Assembly: GCF_012273895.1 (NCBI RefSeq)
Contig: NC_052109.1
Location: 4,726,432 to 4,790,431 of the forward strand
DNA: 64,000 nucleotides
From: Zerene cesonia
Lineage: Eukaryota > Arthropoda > Insecta > Lepidoptera > Pieridae
Reading direction: 5' to 3'
A program made the translations under genes and the position numbers. The stretch's first letter is position 1; every line of letters begins with the position of its first letter. This document shows positions 58,201-64,000 of this stretch, piece after piece. A model generated the notes under the pieces. It saw only the letters and a program-made list of their open reading frames with translations, ran no database searches and had not been told where the DNA came from.

Positions 58201-61200
58201 TAAGTACTGCTTAAACTTTGGCTGAAAATGTTTGTTATAACTATGACTTATTTGCAGGTTTAATTGCATGCAACTGGAATCTTCTAATGGAACTTGTGAT
58301 GATATACAGGGTAAATGGAAGAAGCAATTTAACGTCGGTGAGTAATGAAGTCTATAAGCAATTATTTTTTCTTACAGTTAATATGTAAAAGGTATTACAA
58401 AACGTTATCTACGTTACTACAAAGTCTATGCTATGTATATTTTTTAATATTTCTCATCTACATTTCTTTTTTGTATTGACATGATACTCTATTTTTCTTT
58501 AGAATTTGTTTTAGACAAAAATGGCTTCAAGCTCGAATATTACACTTAGATACAATCTGAATTTATTTATTTTTTTTACCTTTTGAATTCAGACTTTTGT
58601 TAAGATTTCGGTTTTAATAGCCTGTCGTCAACTTCAGATATGAGGTTTGAAGTAGACTTGTTTTAGTAATGAAACTAACGTTATAAAAATATTTAATTGG
58701 ATTGAACTTCGTGGAATACTACTGAAGGAATACTGTGACTGTATTTCGTTGAAATTGCTACACGAGGAAACAAATTAGTATGGTTGATGATATTAATATA
58801 TACCTATAGCTACGCAGTTGTTTAATAGAATTTTTTGTATTATTAAAGTTTTTGATTATATGATATGGGAGAAAAAATCAACTACGTAAACAATATTTTA
58901 TGAAATATATCTTATGTGAATTATGTTTTAATAAAAAAATGAATCAGACTTGAATTGGAAAAAAATCGACTAAATTTTAGAAAAATGCTTACTGGTCTAC
59001 TTTTGATTATATTGCTTTATGTACTGTTTACAATATAACTAACATATCTAGTTATCATTACTGTTAATATTCATAGATTAACAAAGTCCGTTGTTTGGTT
59101 ACGAAGGTGCTATTATAAAAGTGTAAAAAATTCTAAATTATCTTTGTTTTGTTTTATAAATATTTGGATTTAGTTTGACAAATCCTCAAACCCCGGAGAA
59201 TATCTTATTTTCACTGCACAAAACTTATGGGTTTTTATAAAGCTATGCTATGTATTATTTTAAGTATTTTATATAACACAATCACTAGTTACTCTATGCT
59301 GAAGTTAGTTAGCCTGTGAACTCACTAAGTATCGCCCGACGTTAACTGCACTGTATGATGGTTATAAAATTCTAGGCTTTGCCACTAAAAGGTTCTAGTC
59401 CACAGTCTAGAAATATAGCTTGCGGCTCATAATAAGACAGGTCATAAATATAACGGTTAGCCCAGTCTCTCGAGTGCTGCGGTTAAGAATTACTGTGCTA
59501 GAAGCGAGCTGGGATGACATCTTTGTCATTCCTTTTATTTTCTTTACTCGTTTCAACGCTCCGATGAATTTATGCAATTTTAAAAACCTATAGACATTAA
59601 AAATTCTTTGTTTCGTTTTCGAGTAAACGTTCCAAGAAGTTATCTTTATATATATTATTATTAGAAGATGACTACAATTTTAGACGAAATGTGATTTTAT
59701 ATTAACAATAAAGTCAAAATGGCGTAAACTTCACTAAATAAATTACTTAACAATAAGCATCATCATGTTTATTCTCTTGAAACTTGGGGCTATAATACTA
59801 GGACTTCTTACTTACAAACACACTATTTAAGTTTTAAATTAATTTAATTAATATACGATTCAGAGAGTCTTACTGTTATTATAAAAAGAATCAAACATCA
59901 AGTCAAATACATAAGCCCACAGCGTGTAAATATAGCTAATCTTTATGAAAATAGAATAATATAAATATCATCTCACATGTTACAAAACTCCACGTAGCGC
60001 ACACTTAGTAAAACTCGTAAGTATATATTTTTATTTTTTTCATTTGGGACAACAGTGTTACATTAAAATAAACAGATGACATAAAAAAATAAATCAAATA
60101 AATAAATAATAACATTCACTACAGGAACAAGACAATTACTAAAACATGTTTTGTTTTTATTAAAGAACATATAGATAGCTACATGAAAAATCAAATGTAG
60201 GCAAATTTTATATTAGTAGTCATAAATAGATTTATGTAGTGCGTCATAGACAAATGCAATGCTGATACATTTATCAGGGTTAATCGGGTCAAATTTAATC
60301 ATAGATCTACACATAACATATGATTTTTCTCATAAAAATGAAATAAATGTTGTAAGCATTTAATAACAAAAAAATATTGTTGATATAATATGATAAATTT
60401 ATATTCGTAATATAGTATTCTATTTGAACTAAAAGTTATAAATAATATTATATATTACGATAATGTTCAATGAATATTTAGTGAAACTGCATCAACGTTT
60501 TAAAAGAGCCACAGGGAATATTATAATTATTATATTCGCGTACAAATCGACGAGTTTATTATTTTATGCAAAATTTATCATTAACGCTATGAAATGCATT
60601 CCTTGCGGCGTCAAATGATTCTGTAATTTATAATTAATATTGATTTGAACAATTTGGACAAATATTTTTATAAAATAACATATTCTGTGTATTCATTACG
60701 TAAAAGATATTTTTTTCGAATAAAGGGTCGATCTTAAAGAACGTTGGATAGCAAAACTCGACGTTACACGAATTACACGAACTCTGCGACTCCCCATTAT
60801 AGTTATATTTGGTTCATGCCACCTTCCATCTCGCATTGTTAGCAAGAAATAATATTTCCCCACGCGAATGCTTAAAATGGGTTTCTTCTAGCCACCAAGG
60901 AACAAATATATTGCGATTTGCTCCTTCATTTTCTCGCAAGGTATTTTATTGCTTTGGGGTCGCTCATAAATTTCCTACTCACTCAGAGAGAAAAATAAGG
61001 CTGTAGCTTAGGGCAAATTGTTGTGAAAAAATCCCATCAGTACGTTCTTATCACCTGGGTACAGAAATTGGAAATTTATGGGTGTGTTAATGTAAAATAT
61101 GTGTTCTCAATTTAACTTGCATTTAAGGTATAGATTGTGATGTATAATGCATAAGCAAATATGTTTTCTCTTCGCTTTTATCTACGATTGACAAATTATA

Positions 61201-62859
61201 AAATAGGCGCTAACTAATATTATGATATTTCGTACCATGCCACCTTAGGCATATTCTTTTTTTCAACACATTTTTATTTACATGTAGGTTATAAATTAAG
61301 AAAAACAAGCACCAGTAGCATTTGCCAAAATGGTCGGGAACTAAATTAGTGTATTTAATTTACCCACAAAACTCTGGTTCTAATGAGTTTCGTGCCAGAT
61401 AAAGTTCTCAAATGGGATGAGAACCGGGATTAAATTCCTACGACCAGAAAACGTATAGAATACAATAATATGTACTATTTTCCTCGTCGTTAGGCCCACT
61501 ATATATGAAACCATAATTTCACTTAAAAATAACAAACCTAAATTAAAAAGGAAAGTAAACGAGTCCTTCTACAAAACGTAAAAAATGCAGTCGTAACCAG
61601 TCTTTAGTAAATTCGAATTGAATTCCTGAATAAACGTGGAGGTACAGCACGTAGCTAGGTGACCTAAAAACATTGTCGGCCATCTGCCGAATTTTTTATG
61701 TACACTAAACCGTACATCGTAATGTCCCCATCCATACGAAAGCCTGGACTGAATATATTAGAGGAATTGGATTGCGATTCCCAAAACATGATAGTTGAAA
61801 AGTTACAAGAAAATACGTGACTTTGACGAGATCAATTTTCGAGTCCATTCTGGGCTAGTACTTCAGCGGTTACTTTACCAAAAGGAAACTTTTCAAATTG
61901 GAATAGTTCGCCGGATATTTCCCGCCTGACATCCATCTTGGTGGAGGCGGGCGTAGGTGGCGAGGGAGACGATTTTTTTTTATTTTCATATGTCAAAAGC
62001 TCGTTTTGCCAAGCATCTATTGTACTGACGAGGTTATCGCATGAAGTTTTTTCATAAGAGTGTATTTACCCTCTTCATTTATGAAATGAAATTCACATTT
62101 CACTTTTCGTAAGATTCTACATATGAATAATGTTTACCTAATTATGTTGGTATACATTATGATGAATCTTTATAGTACATAGATATATATACTATAAAGC
62201 TATAGTTATATAGTTCACGATATAAGATATAAGTTTAATAAAGTGTATAAACAAACATGAAATATAAACTGCAAATAGTCAGACTATCATAGAAATAAGA
62301 TTCTCAGTGTATTTTCGCTGTACCATTGCATCTCACCCATGATATCAGCAATTTTGTTCTGTATCTACTTACTGAATAGTAACCCATTCGGTTGTAAATT
62401 TTTAGCTCGGTCGCACGATTTATAGCGTTATAAATTCTGAACGAATGCGGATAGTAAAATGGAAAAAGAATGAATTTTTCAACGAGTCACATTCCGTATG
62501 AGACGTCCTTTATAGAGGCTTTGTACTTTTATTGTTTGCGCACAACTCCGGAACTATAAAGAATAAATGCTACATGTGAAGCGTAGGTGTCCTTTATTTA
62601 TAAACATCAAAAGATAACATTTTATTTAACGTTAAAAGAATACAGTCTAGAAAATTGTTTTCCGTCAGTTATAATTTAGTAAGAACTTATATTTATTTAT
62701 CTTGCTGAAAATTCATATTCACTATTCACACGAATGTGTTAATGAGGTATCAGATGTCGTATGAACTTTAGGAATCCAATATAAAATATATATTAACTTT
62801 TTGTAACGCCGGCCTGTTTTATGGAACACACAAATATTGTTGCACTTATATGTTCTCAG
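55261..62859. other. right part of the large intron
   Basis: AT-rich apart from small GC-rich patches at 57700-57740 (TATAAAAG at 57689-57696 just before GCGCCCGGCGCC) and 61920-61965. Two of the candidate mini-exons lie here. I looked specifically for Ig-type exons (Cys..Trp and DxGxYxC patterns) and saw none. Confidence 0.4.
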
Positions 62860-62934
62860 GTATATGGTGCTCATTAGCGGCGAGGACGGATTGTGTCGGC
62901 GCTTACAAAAGAAAACGACAAAAACGCTCTTCAG
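62860..62934 (+). CDS. Dscam-type gene, exon completing the signal peptide plus a polybasic linker
   Basis: Bounded by the acceptor TATGTTCTCAG (ending 62859) and the donor CAG|GTTAGA. The exon is 75 nt, phase 1 to phase 1. With the T from 34373 it reads C, IWCSLAA, RTDCVGAY, KRKRQKR, SS and then a split codon that becomes GAT (Asp) with the next exon. Signal cleavage is likely after LAA. The KRKRQKR run fits a furin-type processing site (R-X-K/R-R form) between the signal peptide and the Ig domain. The next intron is only 65 nt. Of the three frames, one has an early stop and another runs into an early stop after joining to 63000. Only the phase-1 frame works on both sides. Confidence 0.6.
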
Positions 62935-62999
62935 GTTAGAAAGAAACCATGTTTTCTTCGAAGTCTCTTATTATTTTTATAACCCGTTGTATTTTGTAG

Positions 63000-63144
63000 A
63001 TTCTCGGCCGGAATTGGTGTATACTTTTATTGAACAAGCTGTACAGCCCGGGGCTCAAGTCGCACTGAAGTGTTCGGCGGTTGGAGAACCGCCACCTAGA
63101 TTTCGTTGGACCCTCGATGGTCAGCCTATCCCATCGCACCATGG
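63000..63144 (+). CDS. Dscam-family cell adhesion molecule, exon for the N-terminal half of an Ig domain
   Basis: Acceptor GTTGTATTTTGTAG ends at 62999, the donor is GG|GTATGA at 63145, and the exon is 145 nt (phase 1 in, phase 2 out). The frame carries RPELVYTFIEQ, then AVQPGAQVALKC (first Ig cysteine), SAVGEPPPRFRW (the Ig core tryptophan, 13 residues on) and TLDGQPIP. PEL.Y.FIEQ..QPG and W.LDG are hallmarks of the domain that is Ig6 in canonical arthropod Dscam as I remember those proteins. Dscam proteins are homophilic neuronal adhesion receptors; insect Dscam1 is also used by haemocytes. The exon stops before the second cysteine, so the domain is completed by an exon to the right of the window. 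Family is sure; paralogue (Dscam2/3/4-like or lepidopteran-specific) is not assigned. Confidence 0.88.
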
Positions 63145-64000
63145 GTATGAAGCATTTTTTTAAAAATCTTGCTTTCAATTAGAATTGTATCAAACTTTGA
63201 AAGTCAACTTATATTATACACTTCTTTTACACGTAAGGAACGTAAAGTTTTCGTAAAATTAGGCAACAAGGCTGGCAAAGTACCTGTAACCTGTCCAATG
63301 TTGCTAGTGCTTGTGGTGATTACTTAATGTTAGGTGACCTACGTGCCCCTATACTTACACAATAAAAAGAAGCCCCGTATTCCTTGTGTCTTGGAACTAC
63401 GGATATTTACGCTATCAACACAGACAATGTTTTAATGTAATGACACGATGTTTTTTTTAGTAAGAACCGGTATATAAAAATAATTCTTTATTCTTCTATC
63501 GTTTTTCTCCATATTGTATTAAATCGTCGTTCACGGTTCAGTATCCCAGATACAATGTGAACATTCAATTTCCTTGCATGACTTTTTTCTCTTATACATA
63601 ATCGTAGTCCGTAGAAACAATTGAAGTGGATGTAGGTCAATAGTAAATAGGTAACTTGTAGATATAAACGTTAGGTTTATTCAAGCTATTTGGTTAAAGA
63701 TTAATAAGTTTAAAATCACTGTTAATATAGCAGTTACATAAATTAATGTTTCTAATGAAAGAGACTTGGTTCTCTTACCTGTTTCGATGGAATTCTGTTA
63801 CTATCTAATGTTTTAGGCATATTATGGTAGTTAAAGCGCATAATCCAACCGTTATCCAATTTATGAACTTCAGAAATGGGTATTTGATCGATTTCAAACC
63901 TCTATCTTAATATTTATACAATAAATAACCCAAAAAACTTGCTTTACCGTACTCATAAGCCCATCTATCGCAACCATATTATAAAATTACTGGCTGTGTC
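63145..64000. other. intron after the Ig half-exon, to window end
   Basis: No further exon is visible. A family D repeat lies at 63262-63376. The remainder is AT-rich. Confidence 0.5.
63262..63376 (+). repeat. retroposon-like repeat fragment (family D)
   Basis: AGGCAACAAGGCTGGCAAAG, TTGCTAGTGCTTGTGGTGAT, TACTTAATGTTAGGTGACCT and a terminal CACAATAAAAAG give the recalled forward form of the repeat whose reverse is at 24735. Confidence 0.55.

Larger units (their letters stand above)
49133..58337 (+). other. five phase-matched candidate mini-exons within the large intron
   Basis: Segments 49133-49179, 51820-51919, 52001-52038, 55917-55998 and 58258-58337 each lie between a pyrimidine-rich AG and a GTGAGT, GTAACA or GTAAGT donor. 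Spliced in order with phases 2, 1, 2, 1, 2 at their starts they give about 115 codons without a stop, and the last ends in phase 1, which would fit either 62860 or 63000. The peptide has four cysteines and a KRKRQQK stretch but no Ig, FN3 or other fold that I recognise, and no upstream exon was found for the first segment. They may be alternative exons, exons of a nested gene, or chance. Confidence 0.25.

Noticed and set aside
5651..62859. Search for exons of canonical Dscam Ig1-Ig5, including the alternative exon clusters of Dscam1
   Set aside because: No Cys..Trp..DxGxYxC pattern of suitable length and no tandem exon arrays were found on either strand; the negative is by eye only.
62837..63163. 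A single continuous 108-codon frame running through 62860-63144
   Set aside because: It reads through the 65-nt intron in the Ig frame but uses the wrong frame in the 62860 exon; the spliced reading gives a signal peptide and better junctions.

Overview
The window is a piece of an insect nuclear genome, most likely a moth or butterfly (Lepidoptera). It is AT-rich, its genes are split by introns with consensus GT..AG sites, and it is littered with short retroposon-like repeats that begin near CTAGC and end in a TTTATAATATTAGT-type tail, which I recognise from lepidopteran genomes. Three runs of exactly 1000 N mark scaffold joins. There is nothing prokaryotic here, so operons, Shine-Dalgarno sites and CRISPR do not apply.

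The layout, all genes on the + strand, is as follows. (1) 1-2845: the 3' two thirds of a UDP-glycosyltransferase (UGT) gene in four exons, cut at its 5' end by the window edge and interrupted by an apparently artefactual N gap. (2) 3728-5650: a complete four-exon gene for JNK1/MAPK8-associated membrane protein (JAMP/JKAMP), 297 codons. (3) About 5.7-31 kb: a 25-kb stretch with no supportable gene, holding repeats, a few GC-rich islets and two strong hairpins. (4) About 31 kb to the right edge: the 5' end of a Dscam-type immunoglobulin-superfamily gene. I infer a promoter island and non-coding leader ending at 31250, a 34-nt exon holding the start codon (34340-34373), a 28.5-kb intron, a 75-nt exon that completes the signal peptide (62860-62934), a 65-nt intron, and the first half of an Ig domain (63000-63144). 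The gene continues beyond the window.

The main point of interest is the Dscam-type gene. As I splice it, the mature protein begins at a domain that resembles the sixth Ig domain of canonical Dscam, and no exon for Ig1-Ig5 is visible in the preceding 57 kb. This would be a short Dscam, or a short isoform made from its own promoter. The splicing is my reading and rests on phase and signal-peptide logic, not on transcript evidence. A second point is that the UGT lacks the Gly-Asp-Gln sugar-donor motif. The three genes show no shared pathway: UGT and JAMP are probably both endoplasmic reticulum membrane proteins, while the Dscam-type protein is a secreted or cell-surface adhesion receptor. Repeat family assignments come from comparison of copies within the window and from recall, not from a database search.
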